NCBI GenBank assembly: GCA_019636335.1
Contig: JAHBXR010000003.1
Span: forward strand, 124,001-188,000
Direction of reading: 5' to 3'
DNA length: 64,000 nucleotides
Source: Pirellulales bacterium
Lineage (GTDB): Bacteria > Planctomycetota > Planctomycetia > Pirellulales > JAEUIK01
The position numbers were made by a program, and so were the translations under genes. The notes under the pieces were generated by a model. It was not told the origin of the DNA. It searched no databases and saw only the letters and a list, made by a program, of their open reading frames with translations. Positions 42,845 through 51,797 of this stretch are shown piece after piece; positions within the stretch are counted from its first letter, which is position 1, and each line of letters starts with the position of its first letter.

Positions 42845-43381
42845 ATGCCCCGCATGACCAAGGATCTTCCGATCGAGATACGTCTTTCTCAAGTGGCACG
42901 CCAGGGGGGCTGGGTGCTCTGGTTGGCTTCGGGTTCCTACTTTGGATTTGCCCCGTTCGCCTCGGGGACATTTGGGGCCTTGTGGGGGCTGCCGCTGGCC
43001 TGGGCGATCGCGATGCTGCAGGGGTTGCCGCTGCAGGGAGCCGTGATCGTGGCCTTGTGTCTTGCGGGCATCCCCCTCTCCAGCGCCGCGGCTCGGCGTC
43101 TCGGCGGGCTGAAGGATCCGGGCTACGTCGTCTTCGACGAGATCGTCAGCATGCCGATCACCTTCTTGGCGATTCCCTTCGAACGCTGGGAGGTGATCGC
43201 CGCGGGGTTCTTGCTCAATCGTGTGTTCGATATCGTGAAGCCCCCGCCGGCCCGACAACTCGAACGCCTGCCTGATGGACTGGGCATCATGTCCGACGAC
43301 TGGATCGCCGGCATTTATTCGAATCTGGCGCTGCATCTCCTTCTCTGGTCGGGCGTGCTGCCGCGCCTGTTCGGCGCTTAG
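42845..43381 (+). CDS. pgpA: Phosphatidylglycerophosphatase A
   Basis: A 178-residue integral membrane phosphatase that removes phosphate from phosphatidylglycerol phosphate. Signature segments are FAPFASGTFGALWGLPL (37-53), DPGYVVFDEIVSMPI (91-105) and FDIVKPPPARQLERLPDGLG with GIMSDDWIAGIYSN (about 128-158), containing the conserved acidic residues. Four helices are predicted. ATG at 42845 or 42854 could be the start. It is divergent from the sulfite reductase gene and seems monocistronic. Confidence 0.93.
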   Translation: MPRMTKDLPIEIRLSQVARQGGWVLWLASGSYFGFAPFASGTFGALWGLPLAWAIAMLQGLPLQGAVIVALCLAGIPLSSAAARRLGGLKDPGYVVFDEIVSMPITFLAIPFERWEVIAAGFLLNRVFDIVKPPPARQLERLPDGLGIMSDDWIAGIYSNLALHLLLWSGVLPRLFGA

Positions 43382-43542
43382 TTTTACGGCCGATCTTCGC
43401 CTTGCTAGCACGAGGTAGCGGAGCGCGCCGTGGGGCGAACCGGTCTTGACCGGCTTGGGCCCCCCTGGTATCCCAACGCCCCGTTTCCAAGGGCGCGTCG
43501 CCCGAACCGATCCCCGTGCGGCCACCGAACCGCGAGGGAAAC

Positions 43543-44715
43543 TTGCGAACGTACCATTCTTCGCCGCGAGCGCTGCTGTGGCTGGCCATGCTTCTGGCCG
43601 GGACGCAGACGGTGTACGCGCAACGCGTGCAGTTCCCGTCGGTGGTCTCGAGCCCGGGGGGAGTTCCCGCGACCGCTGCGCCGGTCTACACGGCGCCGCC
43701 ACCGCCGACGATTTATTCGCAGCCCGGCACGACCTTCGCGCAGCCGGGGACAACATTTGCTCAGCCAGGCATGACGTATGGCACGCCCCCGGCCGTTTCG
43801 CTCGATGGATCGATTCAGCCGGTGAATCCGGCGTGGGATCCGTACGCCGCCCAGCAAGCGGCCCCACCCCCGCTCTATCCGCAGCAGGGGTTCATCCAGC
43901 CCAACGGCACGATGGCCCTGGGCGAACCCCAGCGGCTGATCCAAGACATTCGCTTCGAATATGCCTTCTTGAACGGTAATGGCGTTTCGGAACTGGGCAT
44001 CGACGATCTGGCCCTCTCCGGCGCCCTGGCGATTCCATTCCTCTACAACGCCGCGCCGTTGCTCATTCGTCCCGGCTTCGCCGTCCACTACTGGGATGGC
44101 CCTGTCTCGCAGGGGCCCGGCACCCCCGACATGCCGCCGCGCACCTACGACGCCTTCATCGAGGCGGGCTGGAAGCCGGTCGTCACGCAGTGGCTCTCGG
44201 GCGATCTGCGCATGAGCGTCGGCTACTACAGCGATTGGTCGAAATACCAGAGCGAAGCCATTCGTATTCGCGGTAGCGGTCTGGCGATCTTCACGCTCTC
44301 GTCGCAGTTCGCCATCGTGGCGGGCATCGATTACATCAATCGTCTGCAGATCAAGCTTCTTCCGGCGGGGGGTGTCATCTGGACACCCAGCCCCGACATG
44401 CGCTGGGAAATCCTCTTCCCCAACCCCAAGCTGGCCAATCGGATCACGACCTGGGGCAACACCGATGTGTGGCTCTACGTGGGGGGGGAGTACGGCGGCG
44501 GCACGTGGGCCATCCAACGGCAGGATCTCAGCGAGACGTCGGTCGATTACAACGATCTACGTGTTTTCATCGGTACCGAGTTCCTGGGCCACACGGGCAT
44601 GAAGGGCTGGTTCGAAGTCGGCTTCGTGTGGAATCGCGAGCTCGTCTACCTCGACGGGACCCCCGACTTCAAGCCCAACGAGACCGTGATGTTGCGGGCA
44701 GGCGTCTCTTACTAA
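43543..44715 (+). CDS. Secreted DUF6268-like outer-membrane beta-barrel, copy 1
   Basis: About 390 residues. A signal peptide ending near TVYAQ is followed by a Pro/Gln/Thr-rich low-complexity segment with tandem TTFAQPG units. A beta-barrel-like domain of about 270 residues comes next (RFEYAFLNGNGVSELGIDDL, FAVHYWDGP, GYYSDWSKYQSEAIRIRGSG, LPAGGVIWTPS, LRAGVSY). It shares layout and motifs with the next gene and fits the DUF6268 family. The likely start is TTG 43543, preceded by GAGGGAA; an upstream in-frame GTG at 43516 has no such site. Probably an outer-membrane protein of unknown function. Confidence 0.7.
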   Translation: MRTYHSSPRALLWLAMLLAGTQTVYAQRVQFPSVVSSPGGVPATAAPVYTAPPPPTIYSQPGTTFAQPGTTFAQPGMTYGTPPAVSLDGSIQPVNPAWDPYAAQQAAPPPLYPQQGFIQPNGTMALGEPQRLIQDIRFEYAFLNGNGVSELGIDDLALSGALAIPFLYNAAPLLIRPGFAVHYWDGPVSQGPGTPDMPPRTYDAFIEAGWKPVVTQWLSGDLRMSVGYYSDWSKYQSEAIRIRGSGLAIFTLSSQFAIVAGIDYINRLQIKLLPAGGVIWTPSPDMRWEILFPNPKLANRITTWGNTDVWLYVGGEYGGGTWAIQRQDLSETSVDYNDLRVFIGTEFLGHTGMKGWFEVGFVWNRELVYLDGTPDFKPNETVMLRAGVSY

Positions 44716-44746
44716 CGGCAACTCGCGCCCGGTACACGGACACTCC

Positions 44747-46006
44747 ATGCACGTCCGCATCGCGCGAGGTCGTTTCCATCCGACACGTGGCAGGCGCCTG
44801 GCTGCCTTGGTGTTGTTGGGAATGGTGACGCTGGTGCCAGGCGAACGAACAGGCGCGCAATCTCCCGTCGTGCCCTTGCCGCCTCCTTCGTCGCCGCTTC
44901 GTCCCTTGCCACCCGCCGCCGCGGCGCAGGCGCGGCGGCCACAAGCGCCGGTCGACGGTCTGCGTTATGCTCCGCCGGCGACTCCGGAATGGTACCCCGT
45001 GCCGCCGGTCACCGCCGCGAGCCCCACGTTCAGCGGGCCGATCGCCTATCCCCCGCCGGATGCAATGATCGAGGACTATGATCGAATCGATCCGGCGACC
45101 GGCCAACCGGCGAAGGTGTTCGGCGCCGCGTTTGCCAGCGCGGCAGAGCCCGGTCTCGACGTGCAGGACGAAGTGGACGCTCCGGCGGCATCCACGCCGG
45201 CGCGTCCCTCGGGCACGAAAGAGGGCGTGCTGCAGCAGGTCAGATTCAGCGGCACGTATCTGGCGCGCGGCGGTGGCGAGCGGGCCTTCGGTATGAATGA
45301 CCTCGAGCTGCGCGGAAGCCTGGCATTTCCGTTCTTCAAGCGCGAGACGCCGCTGATTCTGACGCCCGGCTTTGGCGTACACTACCTCGACGGTCCGGCG
45401 ATCGTCGAGCTGCCGCCGAACGTCTACGACGCCTATCTCGACATCCGCTACTTGCGACAGCTCACGCCGCGCGTCGGCATGGACATCTCGATCACGCCTG
45501 GACAATACAGCGACTTCGAATCGACGACGAACAATGGTTTCCGTCTGACGGGGCGCGGTCTGGCGGCGATCGAGTGGACGCCGACGAGCAAGATCATCCT
45601 CGGCGCCGTCTACGTGAACCGTGGTGACATTAGCGTCTTGCCGGTTGGCGGCGTGGTGTGGATTCCGCGCGAGGAGACCCGCTTCGAGTTGGTCTTGCCG
45701 CAGCCGCGCATCGCGCAGCGCTTCGGCCTGCCCGATCCCTGCACGGGGGGCGAGTGGTGGGGCTACGTCGGAGGTGAGTTCGGCGGTGGACGCTGGGCCT
45801 TCACCGACACGACTGGCCAATCGGATCGCTTCACCTACAACGACTGGCGCGTCATCCTCGGCATCGAACGCAAGAATTCGATCGGCAACAGCCTGCGCTT
45901 CGAGACGGGCTATGTCTTTGGCCGCACGCTCCAAATCGACAGCCTGGGCGACGGCGAGATCGATCTGACCGACACCGTCATGGTACGTGGCGTAGCGGCA
46001 TACTAG
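44747..46006 (+). CDS. Secreted DUF6268-like outer-membrane beta-barrel, copy 2
   Basis: A 419-residue paralogue of the preceding protein. It has a signal peptide (about 1-38), a long Pro/Ala-rich segment (39-165) and a barrel domain from about 166 that repeats the same landmarks: QVRFSGTYLARGGGERAFGMNDLEL, GFGVHYLDGPAI, PGQYSDFES, NRGDISVLPVGGVVWIP, WGYVGGEFGGGRW and a terminal VRGVAAY. The two genes are 31 bases apart and probably arose by tandem duplication with strong divergence in the N-terminal segments. The function is unknown; the terminal hydrophobic pattern suits outer-membrane insertion. Confidence 0.7.
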   Translation: MHVRIARGRFHPTRGRRLAALVLLGMVTLVPGERTGAQSPVVPLPPPSSPLRPLPPAAAAQARRPQAPVDGLRYAPPATPEWYPVPPVTAASPTFSGPIAYPPPDAMIEDYDRIDPATGQPAKVFGAAFASAAEPGLDVQDEVDAPAASTPARPSGTKEGVLQQVRFSGTYLARGGGERAFGMNDLELRGSLAFPFFKRETPLILTPGFGVHYLDGPAIVELPPNVYDAYLDIRYLRQLTPRVGMDISITPGQYSDFESTTNNGFRLTGRGLAAIEWTPTSKIILGAVYVNRGDISVLPVGGVVWIPREETRFELVLPQPRIAQRFGLPDPCTGGEWWGYVGGEFGGGRWAFTDTTGQSDRFTYNDWRVILGIERKNSIGNSLRFETGYVFGRTLQIDSLGDGEIDLTDTVMVRGVAAY

Positions 46007-46057
46007 GGCCGCGTGTGCCGCGACATGCGCGTCGCGCCAGCAGGGCACGTGGGCTTT

Positions 46058-47872
46058 TCAACTGCCTGCGGTCGGCGCCGCGAGGGGCTCGCTTCGCGAG
46101 GGGATGACGAATCGTCTCGGTCCCAACTCGCGCGCCATGCGCTCGAAGCCCTGGATCGAGACCGCCGTCACGGCGATGGTCGCGAGTCCATAGACCAGGA
46201 CGCCCAGTTGATACACCGCGATGGGATCGAAGCGATGTTGGTAGCGGTGGGGTGAGTACCACAGCCAGAACGCTTCGAGATACACCATCGCCCCGGCGAG
46301 AACCATCTCGGAACCATCGTGGTGTATGAAATACGAGACGAGAGGGGCCGCGATCAGGAGATATCCACCCGCGAGAATGAGTGTCGCGCCGACCGCGGTG
46401 GTGATGGCCCAAGTCGAGGTTTTCACGCGTTGGGAGATGAGCACGCCCAGCGATGCCATCCACAGGCCCAAGAGCAAGGTGGTCCCCAGCATGTTGAGCC
46501 CACGCCGCCATTCGTCGGGGCGCAACTGGCATTCGAGCCACCAGACAACGAGATACACGCCGAGCATGCCTCGCAGGACGAAGAGCGAGCCGAAGGTCTT
46601 GGCCAGCACGATCTCGCGGGCCTCGAGCGAGGTGGTCAGCAGGGTGTCCCAGGTCGCTTGCTCGCGCTCGTGCGCAATGGAAATCGCGCCGCGCGCTCCG
46701 GCCAGCAGGATGAACAGGCAACCGAGCAAGAGTTTGATCGTGTCCGCTCCTTCGAGAAAGTCGTACTCTTGCAGATCGCGAAAACCTGCCCGGCAGAGCC
46801 CATAATAGGCCACGATCGTCAGAGCCACGAAGGCTAATCCCACCGGCGCGATCCAGGTCGACCAACGATGCTCGCGCTGGATGAATCGCTCGGCGAATAG
46901 TTCCTTCCAGAGCAGGGGATAGTTTCCGATCTGCGGCGGCCGAAAGAGTCGCAGCGGCCGGCGTTTGCTGGCGCCGGGCACCGCAACAGACTTCAAGTGG
47001 GCGCGCCGCACCTGCCAGACGGCCATGCCCAGAAAGACGAGACTGAGCGCGCCCGTGTTGCGCACGAACTCGTACAACGAATCCCAACTGGTGCTGCCGC
47101 CTCCCTGGTAGCGCATGTCGGACCGCATCAAGTAGACGAAGGGATTCATGTCGCGAAGTTGGACCAGCGTTTCGTCGATCCACCCTGGCAGCACGACGTT
47201 TGAGTTGTATAGGGCCTGGTAGACCATGCCCGGCACGGTCAGCCCCGCGACGATAAGCAGCAGGCTGCGCAAGAACGCATCGCGGCCGCGGCGCGTCGTC
47301 ACCGACACGTAAACGCAACCACTGGCCGTCGCCACGATCGTGCCGGTCGTGAGGACTCCCAACTCGAACAGAGCAGACAAATCCACTCCCCCGAAGAGCA
47401 TGGAAAGTGCCAGCACGGGCACGGCCGCCAGTAGCAGGCTCAAGACGAGCAGCAGCCGCACCAAGAGCTTGTCGAGCACGATCTCGCTGTCGGTCAGGTG
47501 GCTGACGAAGAGATACTCGATCGTGCGCCGGTCACGTTCTTCGGCAATCGTACCGGCGGTGACCGAGAGTGTCACCAACAGCGCGACGAAGAGCTGCAGC
47601 ATTCCATAGCTCAGAGTGAAGTAGTGCGCAAACTCCGCCATCTGTCCGAGGGTAATCTGCGCACGCAGGCCGGGCGGCGCCGCTGCATAATGGACGCCCG
47701 GCGTATGGAACGCACTCAGATACGAGATGCCGAGCACCGCCAGCAGCAGGGCGCCGTACCCGGCGCGCACCACCAGATGACGGCGGCGCCGCGCCGTGCG
47801 CATCAGTTCTGACCGAAAGACGGGCCCGAACACGAAAGGCCTCTTCTCGCTACCGCGGGCGACACGGTCCAC
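46058..47872 (-). CDS. ABC-2 type transporter permease
   Basis: A 604-residue membrane protein with two groups of about six helices, each with a permease-type cytoplasmic loop: GTIAEERDRRTIEYLFVSHLTDSEIVLDKL near 105-135 and SIAHEREQATWDTLLTTSLEAREIVLAK near 400-430. The E-R-D/E-x-T-(W/I) pattern is the ABC-2 permease coupling segment, and its duplication suggests an internal fusion of two permease halves. The start codon is GTG 47872. No ATP-binding subunit gene is adjacent in the window, so the partner must be encoded elsewhere. Substrate unknown. Confidence 0.8.
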   Translation of the reverse strand: MDRVARGSEKRPFVFGPVFRSELMRTARRRRHLVVRAGYGALLLAVLGISYLSAFHTPGVHYAAAPPGLRAQITLGQMAEFAHYFTLSYGMLQLFVALLVTLSVTAGTIAEERDRRTIEYLFVSHLTDSEIVLDKLLVRLLLVLSLLLAAVPVLALSMLFGGVDLSALFELGVLTTGTIVATASGCVYVSVTTRRGRDAFLRSLLLIVAGLTVPGMVYQALYNSNVVLPGWIDETLVQLRDMNPFVYLMRSDMRYQGGGSTSWDSLYEFVRNTGALSLVFLGMAVWQVRRAHLKSVAVPGASKRRPLRLFRPPQIGNYPLLWKELFAERFIQREHRWSTWIAPVGLAFVALTIVAYYGLCRAGFRDLQEYDFLEGADTIKLLLGCLFILLAGARGAISIAHEREQATWDTLLTTSLEAREIVLAKTFGSLFVLRGMLGVYLVVWWLECQLRPDEWRRGLNMLGTTLLLGLWMASLGVLISQRVKTSTWAITTAVGATLILAGGYLLIAAPLVSYFIHHDGSEMVLAGAMVYLEAFWLWYSPHRYQHRFDPIAVYQLGVLVYGLATIAVTAVSIQGFERMARELGPRRFVIPSRSEPLAAPTAGS

Positions 47873-47985
47873 TTGTCCCGACGATCGTCATCGTAGCGCC
47901 GCACGCCAAGTGGTGCAAATCTGCCGCGGCGTTACACTAGGAGCAGTCGCTTCTGGAGTGCTTTTTTGTCCGCTGGCATTTCGCC

Positions 47986-48381
47986 ATGACTGAGCCCGCC
48001 CTCGATCAACGCCCCCCCTGGTTGCGACGTGCCGATCAATTGGGCGTGGCCGTGCTCTTGTTGGCGGGATTCGTGGGGATCGCCGCGTGGTGGCTGGCCC
48101 ACGGCGGACACCGAGGAGGCCTGATCGATATCGAACGGGCCGAGCCCCGACACGCACGATTCGAAGTCGACTTGAATTCGGCCGAGTGGCCCGAGCTGGC
48201 CCAGGTGCCGGGCATCGGCGAGGCACTTGCACGGCGCATCATCGAATCACGCGAGGTCGACGGACCTTACCTCGATCACGACGATTTGCAGCGCGTGCGC
48301 GGCATCGGCCCCCGAACGATCGAACGGATGCGACCCTACCTGCGCCCCATGCCGCGCGAGGAGAATGTGGCGGGACCGTGA
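47986..48381 (+). CDS. ComEA-like helix-hairpin-helix protein
   Basis: A 131-residue protein with one N-terminal membrane helix (about 20-40) and a C-terminal double helix-hairpin-helix domain: VDLNSAEWPELAQVPGIGEALARRI (61-85) and DDLQRVRGIGPRTIERMRPYL (about 98-118). This is the architecture of ComEA, the DNA receptor for natural transformation, although here the membrane anchor is short and no other competence gene is nearby. It is divergent from the ABC permease gene. DNA binding on the outer face of the inner membrane is likely. Confidence 0.8.
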   Translation: MTEPALDQRPPWLRRADQLGVAVLLLAGFVGIAAWWLAHGGHRGGLIDIERAEPRHARFEVDLNSAEWPELAQVPGIGEALARRIIESREVDGPYLDHDDLQRVRGIGPRTIERMRPYLRPMPREENVAGP

Positions 48382-48480
48382 GCGAATAGCACGCTCTTCT
48401 CTTCCGGTCCTTGCGGCCTCAAGCTCGCTGATCTCTCACAAAAGCAGTCCGCTCAAGTCACCGCTTCCAGTTGGCGGCAA

Positions 48481-48876
48481 CTAGGAGTGCTTGGTCGCAT
48501 TTCGCAACTCCGTATGCTCAAAAGCCGATTTCATGCGGTCAATTTCGCTCGCTCGGATGCCCAGACGCTGAGCTTCGATGCGCCATGTGGCGACAGCAGT
48601 GCCAACCTCGCTCGCGATTTGCCGAGCGGTTTTCTCGCCTAGTCCAAAATACTCGGCGACTTCAAAAGCGAGGTCCAGCGATGCCGTGTGTTCCTGATCG
48701 TTGATGGCGAGACTTAAGCTTCGAGGCCGGATATCGAGGGGCGTCGGGTTGAGATCGTAGGCTGGCGACAGCCGCCAACCGTGCGGCCCCTCCCAAAGGA
48801 GACCGTGATTACGCAGGTGATCATCGACGTTTGAAATCAGAATCGAAAACACGATTCTCCGCCACAACTCAGCCGG
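48481..48876 (-). pseudogene. hipA C-terminal fragment
   Basis: Reading leftward, about 130 residues match the C-terminal lobe of HipA serine/threonine kinases (toxins of HipBA modules): LWRRIVFSILISNVDDHLRNHG holds the catalytic loop D-D-H-x2-N, and LSPAYDLNPTPLD the metal-binding aspartate. The N-terminal lobe and any start codon are missing. The similarity begins exactly where the oxidoreductase gene ends, its stop lying within the junction; the frame runs on only as antisense of that gene. It is a truncated relic without activity. No hipB is seen. Confidence 0.65.
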
Positions 48877-50095
48877 CCCACTCGACGACTTCGCCCGTGC
48901 GATAGGCCTGGTTCCCCAGGTGCGCGGCGAGGACGGCGCGAATGCCCGCTTCGACCGGCGCGTTCGGCACGCCACGCGTGCGGAGGCACTCGGCCCAGTT
49001 CGCCAGGTGGAGCACCTCGCCGGGCGGATGCTCGTAGAAATCGGCGCCGCGCGGACCCTGGCCGATGACGTGCTCGCGATATTCGAATTTGCGCCCCGGT
49101 TCGGGATACAACTCGTAGCGGCCACGATCGAGATAGAGTGTTCCTTCACTCCCCATGAATTCGAGCATGGCCGCGTTGCGCGCGTTCGAGAAGGTGCCCT
49201 CGAAGTAGAGTTGCAACTGCTGGTCAGGGTATTGGTAGAGCGCTTGAATCGAGTCGGGCGTTTGCCACAGGTCCTTGGCCAGGAAGTGATCGCCCACCGC
49301 GGTGGCGCGCGCGGGATACGCGAGGTCGAGATACCAGTTGGCGATGTCGATCTGGTGAACCATCAGGTCGGTGAGCAGCCCGCCGCCAAAGTCCCAGAAC
49401 CAGCGCCAATTGCGAAAGCGATACTCGTCGAACGGTTGTTGCGGCGCCGTGCCGAGAAATCGTTGCCAGTCGACCGTGGCCGGATCGAGCCCTAGCTTGT
49501 TGCGGCGGTGCCGGCCCGTGTTGCGATTCCAGGTGAGATGCACCTTCCAGATCTTGCCGAGCTGCCCCGAGCGAATGATCTCGAGCCCTTCCTGGAACTG
49601 CGGCATGCTGCGCTGCTGCATGCCGACCTGGACGACGCGGTTGTGCTGCTGTTGCGCCTCGAGCACGCGCGTGCCTTCGTCTAGCGCGTGCGTGAGGGGC
49701 TTCTCGACGTAGACGTCCTTGCCGGCCGCGCAGGCGTCGATCGTCAGGGGCACGTGCCAGTGATCGGGTGCGCCGATGATGACGGCGTCGACATCCTTGC
49801 GCGCGAGCAGCTCGTGATAGTCCTTCGTGGCGAAGGCTTTGCCGCCGGCGATCTCCTGTGCCTTGGCCCGATGGACATCCCAGATATCGCACACCGCCAC
49901 GATCTGCGTGCCGGACACCTTGGTCAGCGCGTTCATCAACTGCTGACAGCGTCCGCCCGTGCCGATGCAGCCAATGCCGATCGTCTCGTTGGCGGCGTAA
50001 CCGCGCGCGGTAGCGGTGTAGCCGGCGGCGAGCATGCCGGCGGCCGTCACGCCCATCCGTTCGAGAAACTGGCGCCGATCGGTGCGCTCGGTCAT
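48869..50095 (-). CDS. Tat-exported Gfo/Idh/MocA family oxidoreductase
   Basis: A 408-residue oxidoreductase. The N-terminus contains the twin-arginine signal RTDRRQFLERMG (4-15) and a hydrophobic stretch ending near YTATARGYA, so it is folded with its NAD(P) cofactor and exported by Tat. IGIGCIGTGGRCQQLM is the nucleotide loop and DVYVEKPLTHALDEG the catalytic EKP region. The GGGLLTDLMVHQIDIANWYL helix is typical of the planctomycete secreted group. ATG 50095 has GGGGGAG upstream. Likely a glycoside or sugar oxidoreductase acting in the periplasm. The hipA fragment abuts its 3' end. Confidence 0.9.
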   Translation of the reverse strand: MTERTDRRQFLERMGVTAAGMLAAGYTATARGYAANETIGIGCIGTGGRCQQLMNALTKVSGTQIVAVCDIWDVHRAKAQEIAGGKAFATKDYHELLARKDVDAVIIGAPDHWHVPLTIDACAAGKDVYVEKPLTHALDEGTRVLEAQQQHNRVVQVGMQQRSMPQFQEGLEIIRSGQLGKIWKVHLTWNRNTGRHRRNKLGLDPATVDWQRFLGTAPQQPFDEYRFRNWRWFWDFGGGLLTDLMVHQIDIANWYLDLAYPARATAVGDHFLAKDLWQTPDSIQALYQYPDQQLQLYFEGTFSNARNAAMLEFMGSEGTLYLDRGRYELYPEPGRKFEYREHVIGQGPRGADFYEHPPGEVLHLANWAECLRTRGVPNAPVEAGIRAVLAAHLGNQAYRTGEVVEWAG

Positions 50096-50198
50096 GGCAA
50101 ACTCCCCCTGCGTGCTTCGTCCCTTGCTGGCGAGCCGCCAGTGTAGCACTCCGCTCGACAGGGGGCATCTGCCATCGACGACGAGACCCGGATCCCCC

Positions 50199-51686
50199 TT
50201 AGCCTCCCGAGGAGGTCGCGGGCTGATCGCCCTGTGATTGTCCCTCGGGCTGCTTCAATCGAACGAGCAGCCACTGCTCCGTCCGGTCCTGGCCGAAGTG
50301 TACGAGTACGGGGGCTTCGTCCTTCGTCAGGTTGTAGAGGCCCGTCTCGAGCACGTCTTGCTTGTTGTCGCCGACGGTCCACGCGGCACGCTGCGTTTTC
50401 AGGTCGACCGAGCCCTGAATCGGCAAGGTCTGGTTCGTCTTCGTGTCGGTGTAATTGCCACGAATGATGCCCTGCTTGTTCACCGCCATCTGCAACACAA
50501 GGTTGGCGTTGGCATTCGACTGATCGGAATGCGTCAATGCGAAGACTCCCAGCGGCATCCATTGATCGTCGCCAGCCGGTTGTGTTTCGGCCCCGGTCGA
50601 GGCGAGTTGCGAGGCCTGCTGGTAGTATTGATCGGCGGTGCCGGCATCCTGACCGTTCACGTAGACGTTGTCGTTCTGGTAGACGATGTCGCTGCCGTAG
50701 TCGTAGTAGTCGGGATCCATGGGGGTGCCGAACCAAGTGCCGAGCGCATCCCAGGTCGGTACGGCCCAGGCGCCGGCGACGAATCCTGCCGCGTACCACG
50801 CGCCCGGATGATCGTTCCACCAACCACGACCATAGATACCCCAGTCGTTGAAACCACGACGGACATAGGCCCCCGTGGCATAACGCGACGAGGGGGTGAC
50901 ATAGCCAAAGCCGGCCGCTGCGCCGTGCGGTCCAACGGCGACGCCACGCGCGGCGACGTTGCCCTCGGGACCACGCGCGACCGAGCCGGCCGCCGCACGT
51001 CCACCTGGCCCCACTGCAGCGCCTTGGGCAAAGCCGGCGCCACCGGGACCTTCGACACCTCGTCCAGCGACCGTGCCGCCGTTCGGGCCGACTGCGGCGC
51101 CGCGCGCCGCCGTTCCGCCATCGGGGCCGGTGATCGATGTGCCGGCCGCTTCTCCACCGCGCGGGCCGTCGATCGAACCGTGGTTGATCGTGTAGTTACC
51201 GATCGTGCGGCTGTTGCTCGAAACGGCCCCCATGCCCGAGTCCGAGGGGAGTCCCAGGAACGAGCTCAGCCCTTGACGGGTCGGAGCCCCACCCTGGGTC
51301 ATGTTCATGAAGCCGGGGCGACCGGCGCCGCCGTCCAAGCCGCCAAAGCCATTGGGACGTGCGCCGTTGAAGCCGCCAAAACCATTGGGGCGCGCGCCGT
51401 CGAAGCCGCCGAATCCCCCCGGTACGCCGCCACCGAACCCATCGGGTCGGGCGCCGCCACCAAAGCCACCCGGCGAAAAGCCACCAGGATGATAACCGCC
51501 GCCACCAAACCCACCGCCACCAAAGCCGCCCCCGCCGCCAAAGCCACTCGGTCCGTGGAAGCCGCCACCACCGAAGCCACCGGCGCCGTGAAAGCCCCCG
51601 CCGCCGAAGCCGCGGGCAAGAACGCTAGGCGAAGCAAAGGCAAGCAGGGTGAGCAAGGCCGCGGTCGTGGCGAGCGTGCGACGCAT
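50199..51686 (-). CDS. Large secreted glycine-rich repeat protein
   Basis: A 495-residue protein. A signal peptide (1-25) precedes about 110 residues of FGGGGFHG / PGGFGG / ARPNGFGGF units, then a central block of collagen-like units resembling GPxGGxAARGxAVGP (about 180-275). A Trp/Tyr-rich stretch (about 285-345, including WGIYGRGWWNDHPGAWYAAG) and a C-terminal globular domain with lipocalin-like strands (about 395-480) follow. No enzymatic motif is recognised. It may be an extracellular matrix or cell-surface structural protein. ATG 51686 has AAGGAT eight bases upstream. Orthologues carry arbitrary names in databases, so no function is claimed. Confidence 0.7.
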   Translation of the reverse strand: MRRTLATTAALLTLLAFASPSVLARGFGGGGFHGAGGFGGGGFHGPSGFGGGGGFGGGGFGGGGYHPGGFSPGGFGGGARPDGFGGGVPGGFGGFDGARPNGFGGFNGARPNGFGGLDGGAGRPGFMNMTQGGAPTRQGLSSFLGLPSDSGMGAVSSNSRTIGNYTINHGSIDGPRGGEAAGTSITGPDGGTAARGAAVGPNGGTVAGRGVEGPGGAGFAQGAAVGPGGRAAAGSVARGPEGNVAARGVAVGPHGAAAGFGYVTPSSRYATGAYVRRGFNDWGIYGRGWWNDHPGAWYAAGFVAGAWAVPTWDALGTWFGTPMDPDYYDYGSDIVYQNDNVYVNGQDAGTADQYYQQASQLASTGAETQPAGDDQWMPLGVFALTHSDQSNANANLVLQMAVNKQGIIRGNYTDTKTNQTLPIQGSVDLKTQRAAWTVGDNKQDVLETGLYNLTKDEAPVLVHFGQDRTEQWLLVRLKQPEGQSQGDQPATSSGG

Positions 51687-51797
51687 GGCGAGGATCCTTT
51701 GTGTTGGACGAAGCAATGTTTGCTGGAGCGGCGCCACTCGAAGTGGCGCGGCGTGATTTTGAAAACGCGTGGCCAAGGCCTGAGTGCCTTGGCGCGG

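Noticed and set aside
43440..43453. Palindrome CCGGTCTTGACCGG after pgpA
   Set aside because: Short and not followed by T residues; insufficient for a terminator or operator call.
45978..47318. Minus-strand frame of 446 codons within the ABC permease gene
   Set aside because: Shadow frame of the permease; no hydrophobic pattern or motif.
51301..51492. Proline-rich small frame with KPPKPLG repeats
   Set aside because: Mirror of the glycine repeats on the other strand; no ribosome-binding site.
51731..51751. Hairpin with arms GCGCCACT/AGTGGCGC
   Set aside because: No T-tract follows in either direction, so it was not called a terminator; it may stabilise mRNA.
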